From Roseiterribacter gracilis (GTDB lineage: Bacteria; Pseudomonadota; Alphaproteobacteria; BOG-932; Roseiterribacteraceae), in NCBI GenBank assembly GCA_018332375.1, contig BOPV01000001.1:3534001-3598000 (forward strand): DNA of 64,000 nt. Direction: 5' to 3'. The notes beneath the pieces were generated by a model. That model was given only the letters and a program-made list of their open reading frames with translations. It ran no database searches and was not told where the DNA came from. The first letter of the stretch is position 1; each line of letters begins with the position of its first letter. The position numbers were made by a program, and so were the translations under genes. Positions 54,713-63,404 of the stretch are shown here, piece by piece.

Positions 54713-55633
54713 TCAGGCAGCCAGGCTCTTCAGGTACTTCATGCCGGTGTCGCACATCACGGTGACGATGGTGGCGTCGTCGTCCATCTGTTCGGCGAGA
54801 CGCAGCGCGGCTACGACATTGGCGCCGGTCGAGGTGCCCGCGAACAGACCTTCTTCACGCGCCAGCCGCAGCGTCATCGCGGTTGCCTCCTCGGTCGATA
54901 CCGCAAAAATCTGATCGGCGACGTTGGCGCGCCACAACGGCACGACGAAGCCAGCCCCGACACCGTCGATTTTATGCGCGCCGGTCCTGCCGCCCGACAG
55001 AACCGGTGACTCGCCCGGTTCGACCGCAGCGATCCGGATGCGCGGATTGTGCCCGCGCAACGAGTCGCCGATCCCACGCAGCGAACCGGCCGTGCCGACG
55101 CATTGCACGAACGCGTCGATCTGGCCGCCGGTCTGCATCCATATCTCGTCGCCCATCTTGCGATAGGCGCGGAGTTGATCGGTGTTGTTGAGCTGGTCGG
55201 TCCAGAAGCAGCCGTGCCGTTCCACGATTTCGTGCGCGGCTGCAATCATGTCACGCGTCAATTTCTCGGTCATGCGACCGCCATTGCTGGCCAGCACGGT
55301 CAGCTCGGCGCCGAGCAGGCGCATATGATCGATCTTCTCGCGCGCGAACGCGTCCGAGGTCACGATATGCAGCGGATAGTTCTTCACCGCGCAGACCAGC
55401 GCCAACGAAACGCCGGTGCTGCCGCCCGTATATTCGGCAACCGATCCATCGGGGCGCAGCCGTCCGTCTGCTTCGGCGGCTTCGATCATAGCCAGCGCCA
55501 TGCGGTCTTTCATGCTGCCGGTCGGGTTTTCGCTTTCCAGCTTCAGCAGAATGCGCGCACCGCCGGCGACGCGCCGTAGCGGCAGCAGCGACGTATTGCC
55601 GATGCTTTGCAGGATCGTCTGTGTGACGGTCAT
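54713..55633 (-). CDS. cysteine synthase-like PLP-dependent enzyme
   Basis: This 306-residue fold-type II PLP enzyme has the PLP-Lys in ENPTGSMKDRMAL, the phosphate loop and substrate region YTGGSTGVSLALV and the Gly-rich C-terminal GTSTGANVVAALRLA. It belongs to the CysK/CBS group; GSMKDR in place of the usual GSVKDR leaves exact activity open. The ATG at 55633 overlaps the upstream HxlR regulator stop (ATGA). Confidence 0.9.
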   Translation of the reverse strand: MTVTQTILQSIGNTSLLPLRRVAGGARILLKLESENPTGSMKDRMALAMIEAAEADGRLRPDGSVAEYTGGSTGVSLALVCAVKNYPLHIVTSDAFAREKIDHMRLLGAELTVLASNGGRMTEKLTRDMIAAAHEIVERHGCFWTDQLNNTDQLRAYRKMGDEIWMQTGGQIDAFVQCVGTAGSLRGIGDSLRGHNPRIRIAAVEPGESPVLSGGRTGAHKIDGVGAGFVVPLWRANVADQIFAVSTEEATAMTLRLAREEGLFAGTSTGANVVAALRLAEQMDDDATIVTVMCDTGMKYLKSLAA

Positions 55634-56292
55634 GACGCGGGTTCGATTGCGGCAAACAGATAGCGGTCGAACCAGCCCGGAAAATCGCGCACGAAATTCT
55701 TGCTGCCTTCGATCGCAAGTCCGGCGCGCCTTGCGTTGGCGAACGCCATGTCGCCGCGCCACCACGCCACCAGCGCGTGTAACGGCGCGCGGATCACGAC
55801 TGCTTCCGGAAAGCCGGGATTGTGCGTGCACAGCGACGCTTCGCTTGTCCGCAGCAACAGGAAGTGCGGCTTGTGTTTGCGAATGTCGAACCGCACCACG
55901 ACCGGATCTTTGGGAATCGCGTCGAAGCGCACGCGCCGCTGCATGTCGATCAGCAACGGTTCGAGATCGAGATCCTCGTCGCTTGCAACCCGCGGCAACC
56001 AGCGTTGTCCCCAAGTGCCCAGCGCGCTGACCAGGTTGAACAGCTCCTTGCCCGACTCGGTCAGGTCATATTCGGGCCCGTACGCACCGTCGCTGCGGGT
56101 GATGGCGCCGGCGAAGACCAGCGCCTGCAACCGTTCGGACAGAACGGTGCGCGAGATGCGCGGGATGCCGCGCCGTATGTCGTTGAAGCGGCGGCTGCCG
56201 CACAGCAACTCACGCACAATGAGCAACGTCCAACGCCCGCCCAACAGATCGTGGGCGCGCGCAACCGAACAAAACTGACCGTACCCTGCCAT
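55630..56292 (-). CDS. HxlR family winged-helix regulator with extra C-terminal domain
   Basis: This 220-residue regulator has an N-terminal HxlR HTH with DLLGGRWTLLIVRELLCGSRRFNDI and ISRTVLSERLQALVFAG (about 1-105). An additional C-terminal domain (about 125-215) may be SCP2-like and ligand-binding. It is the first gene of a two-gene operon with the CysK-like enzyme, which it probably regulates or senses for. Confidence 0.88.
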   Translation of the reverse strand: MAGYGQFCSVARAHDLLGGRWTLLIVRELLCGSRRFNDIRRGIPRISRTVLSERLQALVFAGAITRSDGAYGPEYDLTESGKELFNLVSALGTWGQRWLPRVASDEDLDLEPLLIDMQRRVRFDAIPKDPVVVRFDIRKHKPHFLLLRTSEASLCTHNPGFPEAVVIRAPLHALVAWWRGDMAFANARRAGLAIEGSKNFVRDFPGWFDRYLFAAIEPAS

Positions 56293-56381
56293 GGCGAAAC
56301 CCTAGCAGGGCGCCATGGGCAAACGCAGTCCGGAATCTGGACCTGCTTCCCTGCCTTGGCCCGGGGCGGCACTATTCTGCG

Positions 56382-57110
56382 ATGGACCGGATCGACGCCA
56401 TGAAAGTCTTCGTCGCTGCACTCGACGCGGGAAGCCTCGCGGGGGCTGGGCGGACGCTCGGCAAATCGCCGGCCGCGGTCAGTCGTGCCATCGCGTTTCT
56501 CGAAGCGCATGTCGGCGCCGAGCTTCTGCATCGCACGACACGTTCGATCAAACTCAGCGAGGCAGGCGAGCGGTACGCAATCGCATGCCGCCGCATGCTC
56601 AGCGATCTCGAAGAAGCCGACATGATCGTGGCCGGCGAACGATCGGCGCCGCGCGGCCTGTTGTCGATTACCTCGCCGGTTGCGGCGGGCGAAGACGTCT
56701 TACGACCGATCATCGACGCGTTCATGGACGAATATCCGGCCGTAAATGTGCGTCTCTATTTGCTGGACCGGCCCGCGAGCTTGATCGACGAGGGAATCGA
56801 TCTCGCGCTGCGCATCGCGCATCTAGCCGATTCGACTCTCATCGCGGTCCGGGTCGGCGAGGTGCGCCGCGTCGTTGCTGCCGCGCCGCGCTATCTCGCG
56901 ACCGAAGGCACTGAACCAGGTGTCGATCGCGTCACGGCCGAACAGAAGGCCGCAATCTACAAAGGCGTCACCCAGGTTCTGTCCGATGTGCTGAAGAAGC
57001 CGCCAGAATGGACCTGGGTGGTGTTCCAGGAAGTCGAGTTGGAAGATTGGGGTTGGGGCGGTGTGCCGGTCGCAGCCTATCGCAAACAAATGCAACGTAC
57101 GTCCGGCTAA
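56382..57110 (+). CDS. LysR regulator fragment fused in frame to tautomerase fragment
   Basis: Residues 1 to about 172 are a LysR-type regulator: HTH GRTLGKSPAAVSRAIAFLEAHV, then the first part of the effector domain ending VVAAAPRYLA. From about residue 184 the sequence becomes a 4-oxalocrotonate tautomerase-like protein: VTAEQKAAIYKGVTQVLSDV, PPEWTWVVFQEVELEDWGWGG. The tautomerase N-terminus with catalytic Pro1 and the second half of the LysR effector domain are both missing. The junction lies near 56895-56935. It looks like a deletion that joined two neighbouring genes in frame. Confidence 0.85.
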   Translation: MDRIDAMKVFVAALDAGSLAGAGRTLGKSPAAVSRAIAFLEAHVGAELLHRTTRSIKLSEAGERYAIACRRMLSDLEEADMIVAGERSAPRGLLSITSPVAAGEDVLRPIIDAFMDEYPAVNVRLYLLDRPASLIDEGIDLALRIAHLADSTLIAVRVGEVRRVVAAAPRYLATEGTEPGVDRVTAEQKAAIYKGVTQVLSDVLKKPPEWTWVVFQEVELEDWGWGGVPVAAYRKQMQRTSG

Positions 57111-57133
57111 GCTCAGGCAAAGGAGTCGTGCCG

Positions 57134-58189
57134 ATGTCCAACCAACTGCTCGACTTGCTGGGAATTGATCTGCCGATCATCCAGGCGCCGATGGCGGGCG
57201 TGTCGTCGCCCGCCATGGCGGCTGCGGTCGCCGGCGAAGGTGCGCTTGGATCGATCGGCGTCGGCGCGACCGACGCCGCCGGCGCGCGCGCAATGATCGC
57301 GTCGGTGCGCGAACGCACCAACCGGCCGCTGCACGTCAATCTGTTCTGCCATCAACCGGCGGTCGCGAATCCCGTCGTCGAATCGGCTTGGATCGAACGA
57401 TTCCGTCCCGAATTTGCCGCGTTGGATGCGACGCCGCCGCAAACGCTGCGCGAGATCTACCGCAGCTTTGCTGAAGACGATGCGATGTTGGCGGCGCTGC
57501 TGGCCGAACGTCCGCGCGTGGTCAGTTTTCATTTCGGCCTGCCGCCGCAAGACCGCGTGCAGGCACTGCGCGATGCGGGCATCGTGCTGCTCGCATCGGC
57601 GACCAGCCTGCATGAAGCGCGGCATCTTGCAGCCAGCGGCGTGCACGCGATCGTTGCGCAAGGCTACGAAGCAGGCGGCCATCGCGGCGTGTTCGATCCC
57701 GACGCGCCGGATGACCGGCTGGGTACGATGGCGCTGACACGCATTCTGGTGCGCGAAATCAATCTGCCGATCATTGCAGCGGGCGGCATTATGGATGGCG
57801 CCGGCATCACCGCGTCGTTGCGGCTTGGCGCAGCGGCGGCGTTGCTCGGAACCGCTTTTGTCGGGTGCGACGAAAGCCTCGCCGACAGCGGCTATCGCGC
57901 CGCGTTGTTCAGCGATGCTGCGCACCACACGACCATGACGCGTGCGATTTCAGGCCGGCTTGCGCGCTGCCTCGCCAATCGCTTCACGCGACGCAGCGCA
58001 GATATTCCGGTGCGCGACATTCCCGCCTATCCGATCGCCTACGATCTCGGAAAGTCGCTGCATGCAGCGGGCAAGGAAAAAGGCGAATTTGGATTCGGCG
58101 CGCAATGGGCCGGGCAGGGCGCACCGCTGGCGCGCGCGATGCCGGCGGCGAAGCTGGTCGCAACCTTGAAAGCAGAAGCGGGGCTGTAA
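57134..58189 (+). CDS. nitronate monooxygenase family flavoprotein
   Basis: This 351-residue FMN enzyme of the nitronate monooxygenase superfamily has LPIIQAPMAGVSSPAMAAA, NLFCHQPAV, VSFHFGLPP, the GYEAGGHRG loop and LPIIAAGGIMDGAGITASL. The ATG at 57134 has AAGGAG eight bases upstream; the longer frame to 57008 overlaps the chimera. A second family member is cut by the left window edge. Confidence 0.92.
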   Translation: MSNQLLDLLGIDLPIIQAPMAGVSSPAMAAAVAGEGALGSIGVGATDAAGARAMIASVRERTNRPLHVNLFCHQPAVANPVVESAWIERFRPEFAALDATPPQTLREIYRSFAEDDAMLAALLAERPRVVSFHFGLPPQDRVQALRDAGIVLLASATSLHEARHLAASGVHAIVAQGYEAGGHRGVFDPDAPDDRLGTMALTRILVREINLPIIAAGGIMDGAGITASLRLGAAAALLGTAFVGCDESLADSGYRAALFSDAAHHTTMTRAISGRLARCLANRFTRRSADIPVRDIPAYPIAYDLGKSLHAAGKEKGEFGFGAQWAGQGAPLARAMPAAKLVATLKAEAGL

Positions 58190-58196
58190 GCGCCGG

Positions 58197-58298
58197 TTAG
58201 ATTGCCAGCGTGCCGGTACTGTCGCCGACGCGGTCGAGCTTGACGCCGAGCTTGTGCATCACGGTCAGCAGCAAATTGGCCATCGGCGTATCTTCGCG
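58197..58298 (-). pseudogene. C-terminal remnant of DUF1552-type protein
   Basis: The minus strand reads DTPMANLLLTVMHKLGVKLD and then RVGDSTGTLAI and a stop, which matches the C-terminal end of DUF1552 proteins (family pattern GDSTGxL). Upstream of about 58298 the frame passes into a repeat-like stretch without DUF1552 character. Only about 33 residues survive, next to a tRNA-Arg, so it is probably debris of a deleted gene. Confidence 0.6.
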
Positions 58299-58344
58299 AC
58301 AGGCCAGATGCGTCTCGCTACGCTCCTCGCGGAGCTTCAGGAGA

Positions 58345-58403
58345 CACCCTTCGCTGTATGATGGTGTGGCCTGCCACCCGAAGCTGCGCAGCAGCGAAGG
58401 GTG
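58345..58403. repeat. 12-bp inverted repeat abutting tRNA-Arg(CCT)
   Basis: CACCCTTCGCTG (58345-58356) and CAGCGAAGGGTG (58392-58403) are perfect inverted copies around a 35-base spacer. The right arm overlaps the CCA end of the tRNA gene. It could be the tRNA transcript's downstream hairpin or one end of an interspersed element. Confidence 0.55.
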
Positions 58404-58478
58404 GCGTCCCCGAGAGGATTCGAACCTCCGACCCTCGGTTTAGGAAACCGATGCTCTATCCGACTGAGCTACGGGGAC
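58402..58478 (-). tRNA. tRNA-Arg(CCT)
   Basis: The cloverleaf on the minus strand has acceptor GTCCCCG/CGGGGAC, D-arm GCTCAGTCGGATAGAGC, anticodon stem TCGGT/ACCGA with loop TTCCTAA giving anticodon CCT, T-arm GGTTCGAATCC, discriminator G and encoded CCA. It reads AGG. Confidence 0.95.
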
Positions 58479-58551
58479 TCAAAGCCAGGCGGGCGTTTGT
58501 CTAGCAGGAAAGCCGTGATCCGTCAGCTTCTGGCGCCACGCGCCGCTTCCG

Positions 58552-59643
58552 TCAGCGGACGTAGATATGCACTTCCGGACCGGTCGCGGTGCCGCTGCTG
58601 CGGGTGCCGGTGGTGATCCGGTCGCGCGCGACGCCGGCATCGACCAGCACTTTCACGACGCCGTCGATTTCTTTCTGGGCCGCGGCGCGGGCCTTGTCGG
58701 TCGCTTCGCCCTTCTTGCGCGGCGCAACCGCATCGACCTGGAACTTGGCGCCCGGCACGCGCGTCAGCGCTTCCTTGGTCACCGTGGTCAGCTGCGGTCC
58801 ATACGCAACATCGGGACGATCGAAGCGAATCACGACCAGCGGACGTTCGGTCTTCTTTTCCGGCGCCGGCGTTGCAGCGGCGGTTCGCTCGGCAGCCGGC
58901 GCAGCAGCGGCGCTGCTGGTGACCGCGGCACCCGGCACCAATTCGCCGCGCTGGATCGAGACCTGCAACGCCGCGAGACGTTTGCGTTCGACACCGATCA
59001 ACTGCGTCTGGCGCGCGACGTCGGCGTCGACTTCGCGATTGAGGCGCGCCAGCTGCACCACCAACCCGTTGGTCTCGTCTTCGACTTCGTGCAGCAGCGC
59101 GTGATCTTCTTCGACCGCGCCCGACAGGGTCAGCGTGCGGCGCGTCTCGCCGAGAATCGCAGCAGCGCGCTCGCCGGTGCGGCGCACGTCGTCGGCCAGG
59201 GCGCGCACGCGCGTCTGGTCGCCTTCGACCGCGTCGAGTCGTGCGGTCGCATCGGCTGCGGCAGCGACCAGGCGGGGATTTCCTTTGGGCGTGCCGACCT
59301 GCAGGCGCGACACGATCGACGCGGTCGCTGCCTGATAGGCGGCTTGATCGGTGAGTGCCTGGCCGCGGGCCGCTTCCAGCGCGGCGCGTTGCGTACGGAC
59401 CTGGGTCTGCACGTCGGTGGCCTGCGCGCGCAATTCGGCGGCCTTGGCGCCGATTTCGGTCTGGCTCGGCGGCGTCACGGCGCGTGCCGTATCGGCCTGC
59501 GCCACGCGCAATTGGCTCGACGACGCAGGCGCGCCGGTCGCGCCAGAGCCGTTTGCAGGCTGGGTGCAGGAAGTGAGAGCGACGAGGCTCGACAAAGCGA
59601 CCAGGCGAAGCGGCGCGCGCGGGCTCAAGCGTCTATCCCTCAT
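58552..59643 (-). CDS. coiled-coil lipoprotein, unknown
   Basis: This 363-residue protein has a signal peptide with lipobox-like VALTSC. A long helical region with coiled-coil character follows (EIGAKAAELRAQATDVQTQV, DATARLDAVEGDQTRVRALA), then an Ala/Pro-rich linker. A C-terminal alpha/beta domain has RPLVVIRFDRPDVAYGPQL and a final EVHIYVR that recalls OmpA-like peptidoglycan-binding folds. It is likely anchored in a membrane facing the periplasm. No specific function can be assigned. Confidence 0.7.
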   Translation of the reverse strand: MRDRRLSPRAPLRLVALSSLVALTSCTQPANGSGATGAPASSSQLRVAQADTARAVTPPSQTEIGAKAAELRAQATDVQTQVRTQRAALEAARGQALTDQAAYQAATASIVSRLQVGTPKGNPRLVAAAADATARLDAVEGDQTRVRALADDVRRTGERAAAILGETRRTLTLSGAVEEDHALLHEVEDETNGLVVQLARLNREVDADVARQTQLIGVERKRLAALQVSIQRGELVPGAAVTSSAAAAPAAERTAAATPAPEKKTERPLVVIRFDRPDVAYGPQLTTVTKEALTRVPGAKFQVDAVAPRKKGEATDKARAAAQKEIDGVVKVLVDAGVARDRITTGTRSSGTATGPEVHIYVR

Positions 59644-59836
59644 TGGCGCTCCGCGGTTCTCGCATCATCTTATTTCGGAGCCGTCCTGGAATGGCAGCGT
59701 CAGGCGGATCCGTCAATGATCTCGGGGGTTTCGGGGTGCGGCGTCGCGGTCATGCCGTGGCGACTGGGGCGGCCTTGCAACGCTGGAACGCTTGGACTAG
59801 GTTCCCGGCCTTCCGGCGGTACCCCCGCCCGAAAAA

Positions 59837-59912
59837 GCGCCCGTAGCTCAATGGATAGAGCATCTGACTACGGATCAGAAGGTTGGAGGTTCGAGTCCTT
59901 CCGGGCGCGCCA
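59837..59912 (+). tRNA. tRNA-Arg(ACG)
   Basis: The cloverleaf has acceptor GCGCCCG/CGGGCGC, D-arm GCTCAATGGATAGAGC, anticodon stem TCTGA/TCAGA with loop CTACGGA giving anticodon ACG (inosine-modified in bacteria), T-arm GGTTCGAGTCC, discriminator G and encoded CCA. It reads CGU/CGC/CGA. Confidence 0.96.
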
Positions 59913-60076
59913 TTTCCCGTTCGACACATCATCTGTGTAAGTGCGGCCGGCCCTGTCGCTAAAATGCGATCCATCGGGCCGACCAGCACCCGGCGCGAAT
60001 CACGCCGCATCCATAATTCGGCCGGCGCCGAACTGACTTCCGCCACAGCACCGCCCGGTCATGGCAGAAGTCGCGA

Positions 60077-60973
60077 ATGACTCGCTCCGTCAAACTGACC
60101 GACTACGCGCTGCTGCTGCTGCTCGCGACGCTGTGGGGCGCGTCCTACAGTTTCATCAAGCTGGGCGTGGCGACGATTCCGCCGGTGACGTTCATCGCCG
60201 CGCGCACCTTGATCGCAAGCGCGCTGTTGCTGGTGGTGATGCGGCTGCGCGGCGTGCCCTTGCCGCGCGATCCCCGCATCTGGCGCTTCTTCGTCGTGCA
60301 GGCAGTCTTGAACAGCGTGGTGCCGTTCACCTTGATTGCCTGGGCCGAACGTTCGATCGATGCGGGTCTGGCGACGATCCTCAATTCGACCACGCCGATT
60401 TTCACCTTTCTGCTGACCTGGGCCGTGACGCGGCACGAAGCGGTGACCGCGCGCAAATTGTTCGGCGTGGTTGCGGGCATGGGCGGCATCTGCCTGATCA
60501 TCGGACTCGAAAGCCTTGCACAGGCCGGCAGCAATCTGGTGCCGCAACTCGGCGTCGTGATCGCGACGATCTCCTATGCCTGCGCGGTCATCTTTGCGCG
60601 CAACTTTCAAGGGCACGATCCGATGGTGCCGGCGGCGGGCTCGATGTTGTGCGGCGGTCTGCTGCTGGTGCCGCTCAGCCTGCTGATCGACCAACCTTGG
60701 AGCCTGACTCCGTCGACGGACTCGGTGCTGGCGCTGCTGGGCTTGGCGGTGTTCTCCACCGCGCTTGCCTTCACGATCTATTTTCGCCTGATCCATGTGC
60801 TGGGGTCGGTCGGCACTGCGGCACAAGCCTATCTGCGCGTGCCGGTTGGCGTTGCGATCAGCATCGTGTTTCTCGGCGAGACGATGCGACCGACCGCTTG
60901 GATCGGCCTCATCTGTGTGGTCGTGGGCGTCGCTGCAATGACCCTGCCGCGAAGGCGGCCAAGCACGACATAA
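60077..60973 (+). CDS. DMT superfamily (EamA) transporter
   Basis: This 298-residue membrane protein has ten predicted spans in two EamA repeats, opening with YALLLLLATLWGASYSFIKL and with a second repeat starting near VVIATISYACAVIFARNF. It is probably a metabolite exporter; the substrate is unknown. It stands downstream of tRNA-Arg(ACG). Confidence 0.9.
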   Translation: MTRSVKLTDYALLLLLATLWGASYSFIKLGVATIPPVTFIAARTLIASALLLVVMRLRGVPLPRDPRIWRFFVVQAVLNSVVPFTLIAWAERSIDAGLATILNSTTPIFTFLLTWAVTRHEAVTARKLFGVVAGMGGICLIIGLESLAQAGSNLVPQLGVVIATISYACAVIFARNFQGHDPMVPAAGSMLCGGLLLVPLSLLIDQPWSLTPSTDSVLALLGLAVFSTALAFTIYFRLIHVLGSVGTAAQAYLRVPVGVAISIVFLGETMRPTAWIGLICVVVGVAAMTLPRRRPSTT

Positions 60974-61013
60974 ATTGCTCGCGGCGCTAGGCATGCGCGC
61001 CCATGATGGGCGC

Positions 61014-61598
61014 ATGACAAAACTCCTGGTTCCGGTTCTGCTTGGTTCGGTGCGGAGCGACCGGCAGGGCATCAAGGCGGCGCACTATATGATGCGGCTG
61101 CTGAGCGCGCGCGGACACGAACCGGTGTTGGTCGATCCGCTGGTCAAGCAGCTTCCGCTGCTCGACCGCATGTACAAGGAACATCCCAAAGGCGAAGCGC
61201 CGGCAGTGCTCGAAGAGCTGGCTGATCTCTATCGCCGTGCCGATGGATTCCTGATCGTGACCGGCGAATACAACCAGTCGATTCAGCCGGCGCTGAAAAA
61301 CCTGCTCGATCATTTTCTCGAAGAATATTTCTGGCGCCCGTCGACGATCGTTTCCTATTCGGCAGGGCGATGGGGTGGCGTGCGCGCAGCGATCGCGTTG
61401 CGCACGGTGCTGTGCGAACTCGGCATGCCAAGCCTGCCGTCGGTTCTCTCGATTCCATCGATCGGCCGTGCACTGTCGGACGACGGCGTGGCGAACGAGC
61501 CCTGGATCGACAAAGCCGCCGATCGCTTTCTCGCCGAGTTCGAATGGTATGCGGGCGCGCTCAAGGACAAGCGCGCCAAGGATGCGCCGCCCTACTGA
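61014..61598 (+). CDS. NADPH-dependent FMN reductase family protein
   Basis: This 194-residue flavodoxin-like reductase has the FMN phosphate loop LLGSVRSDRQG, the FLIVTGEYNQSIQPALKNLLDH segment and SYSAGRWGGVRAAI. Members reduce FMN, azo dyes or quinones. The ATG at 61014 gives the family N-terminus. It lies 41 bases after the transporter on the same strand. Confidence 0.9.
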   Translation: MTKLLVPVLLGSVRSDRQGIKAAHYMMRLLSARGHEPVLVDPLVKQLPLLDRMYKEHPKGEAPAVLEELADLYRRADGFLIVTGEYNQSIQPALKNLLDHFLEEYFWRPSTIVSYSAGRWGGVRAAIALRTVLCELGMPSLPSVLSIPSIGRALSDDGVANEPWIDKAADRFLAEFEWYAGALKDKRAKDAPPY

Positions 61599-61680
61599 AA
61601 TGGTCGCGCGACACTGAAACTGTCGCTAGCCTTGCGCGAGCCACGCTATGACACACGCGGCACGGCATGGGCGGGTGTGA

Positions 61681-62370
61681 ATGGACGATTTCGGCGGCGC
61701 GCTGATCAAGATCTGCGAGATCATCTGGCTCAACATCATTCTCTCGGGTGACAACGCCGTTGTGATCGCGATGGCGTGTCGTGGTCTTCCTGCCGCGCAG
61801 CGCCGGACCGGCATGGTGTTGGGTGCTGGTGTCGCGGTGCTGCTGCGCATCGTCTTTACCGTCGTGATCGCGACCTTGCTCACGACGCCGTTCCTGAAAC
61901 TGCTCGGCGGCCTGTTGTTGCTGTGGGTCGCGGTCAAGCTGCTGACCGATCAGAACGACGAGTCGCACCTGCAAAGTCCGGATCGCATCTGGAGCGCGGT
62001 GCGCACGGTCGCAATCGCCGATGCGGTGATGAGTCTCGACAATGTGCTGGCGATCGCCGCAGTGGCGCAGAATTCGATGGCGCTGCTGATCCTCGGCCTC
62101 GCGATTTCCATTCCGCTGATCGTTGCGGGCGCGTCGTTGATCATGCGACTGCTCGACAGGCTGCCGTTGTTGGTCTGGGCCGGCGCAGCCCTGCTCGGCT
62201 GGATTGCGGGCGACATGATGATGACCGATCCGGTTTTGCTGTGGCGCCTCGATCCGACGTTGGTTGCAAGCGCGGAACTGCCCGCGGCCGGACTTTGTGC
62301 GCTGCTGGTTCTGGCAATCGCTGTGTTGTTGCGCCGCCGGTCGCGCGGCGAATTCTCGTCTGGCGTGTAG
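61681..62370 (+). CDS. TerC family integral membrane protein (YjbE type)
   Basis: This 229-residue protein has about seven membrane spans. Both acidic TerC motifs are present: IWLNIILSGDNAVVIAMA and AVMSLDNVLAIAAVAQ. TerC proteins are linked to manganese efflux and metalation of secreted proteins. I searched the leader by eye for a yybP-ykoY riboswitch and did not see one. Confidence 0.92.
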   Translation: MDDFGGALIKICEIIWLNIILSGDNAVVIAMACRGLPAAQRRTGMVLGAGVAVLLRIVFTVVIATLLTTPFLKLLGGLLLLWVAVKLLTDQNDESHLQSPDRIWSAVRTVAIADAVMSLDNVLAIAAVAQNSMALLILGLAISIPLIVAGASLIMRLLDRLPLLVWAGAALLGWIAGDMMMTDPVLLWRLDPTLVASAELPAAGLCALLVLAIAVLLRRRSRGEFSSGV

Positions 62371-62479
62371 CTTTTCGCGCATCACGTCCGGAACCTGCCT
62401 GGACCTGCGCCGCAAGATCGGGCGACATGGTTGCGCCCGCAAAGCAGGGCAAAGAAAAAGGCCTAAAGGGGAAATGCCG

Positions 62480-63355
62480 ATGAATCGTCGACAGGTTCTG
62501 TGCGCGCTGGTGGCGCTGCTATTTGCGCTGCCTGCTGCGGCTGCTGAATTCAAATCCGACCGGATTGTCGTGACCGTCGAAGGATCAGGTCCCGACGTCG
62601 TGCTGATTCCCGGCCTGACGTCGTCGCCACGCGTATGGATGTCGACGGTGCAGGCGATGCCCGGCTATCGCTATCACCTGGTGCAGCTGCGCGGCTTTGC
62701 CGGTCTGGCTGCTGAAGGCAACGCGCAAGGTCTGGTGACCGCGCAGTCGGCCGAAGAAATCGCGCGCTATATCAGCGAACAGAAATTGAAAGCGCCGGCG
62801 GTCGTTGGTCATTCGATGGGCGGCACGATGGCGATGATGATCGCCGAACGTCACCCGGCCGACGTCGGCAAGGTGATGGTCGTCGACATGATGCCGTTCA
62901 TCGGTGCGCTCTTCGGCCCGCCCGGCACCACGGCGGAAAGCGTCAAGCCGGCCGCCGACCAGGTCAAAGCCAGTCTCGAAGCATCAACCGGCGACGCGCG
63001 CAAGGCGCGGATCGAACAAACCATCGCGGGCATGATGAAAAACGAAAGTCAGCGCGCCTTCGCCATCCGCGATGGAATCGACAGCGACCCGGGTGTCGGC
63101 GCGCGCGCAATGCACGAGCTGATCACCACCGACCTGCGTCCCGATCTGACCAAGATCAAAGTGCCGATGACGGTGCTGTATGTGAAACAACCCGGCATGC
63201 CGCTCACCGACGAGCAGCTCGACGGATTTTACAAGGCGTCCTACGCGCCGGTGCCGCAGATCAAATTGATGCGCATTCCGGACAGTTATCACTTCATCAT
63301 GCAAGACGCGCCGCAGCGTTTCCAAAGCGAGCTGAAAACCTTCCTCGCATCGTAA
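62480..63355 (+). CDS. exported alpha/beta hydrolase
   Basis: This 291-residue protein has a signal peptide (MNRRQVLCALVALLFALPAAAA). The alpha/beta hydrolase fold shows PDVVLIPGLTSSPRVW, the nucleophile Ser in VVGHSMGGTMA and a late His in PDSYHFIMQD. The ATG at 62480 has AAGGGG at suitable spacing. Substrate is unknown. It ends at a terminator. Confidence 0.9.
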   Translation: MNRRQVLCALVALLFALPAAAAEFKSDRIVVTVEGSGPDVVLIPGLTSSPRVWMSTVQAMPGYRYHLVQLRGFAGLAAEGNAQGLVTAQSAEEIARYISEQKLKAPAVVGHSMGGTMAMMIAERHPADVGKVMVVDMMPFIGALFGPPGTTAESVKPAADQVKASLEASTGDARKARIEQTIAGMMKNESQRAFAIRDGIDSDPGVGARAMHELITTDLRPDLTKIKVPMTVLYVKQPGMPLTDEQLDGFYKASYAPVPQIKLMRIPDSYHFIMQDAPQRFQSELKTFLAS

Positions 63356-63362
63356 CAACAGG

Positions 63363-63392
63363 GGCCGGTCTCGCAAGCGACCGGCCTTTTTG
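63363..63392 (+). terminator. intrinsic terminator
   Basis: The stem is GGCCGGTC / GACCGGCC with a loop of eight bases and a T run. Confidence 0.82.
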
Positions 63393-63404
63393 TTATAGCG
63401 GGGT

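Noticed and set aside
58300..58403. Open frame through the tRNA-Arg region that could be annotated as a small protein
   Set aside because: The frame runs through the tRNA and an inverted repeat; such translations are common annotation artefacts.
61599..61680. Possible yybP-ykoY manganese riboswitch before the TerC gene
   Set aside because: The 80-base leader shows no recognisable yybP-ykoY pairing or conserved loop sequences.
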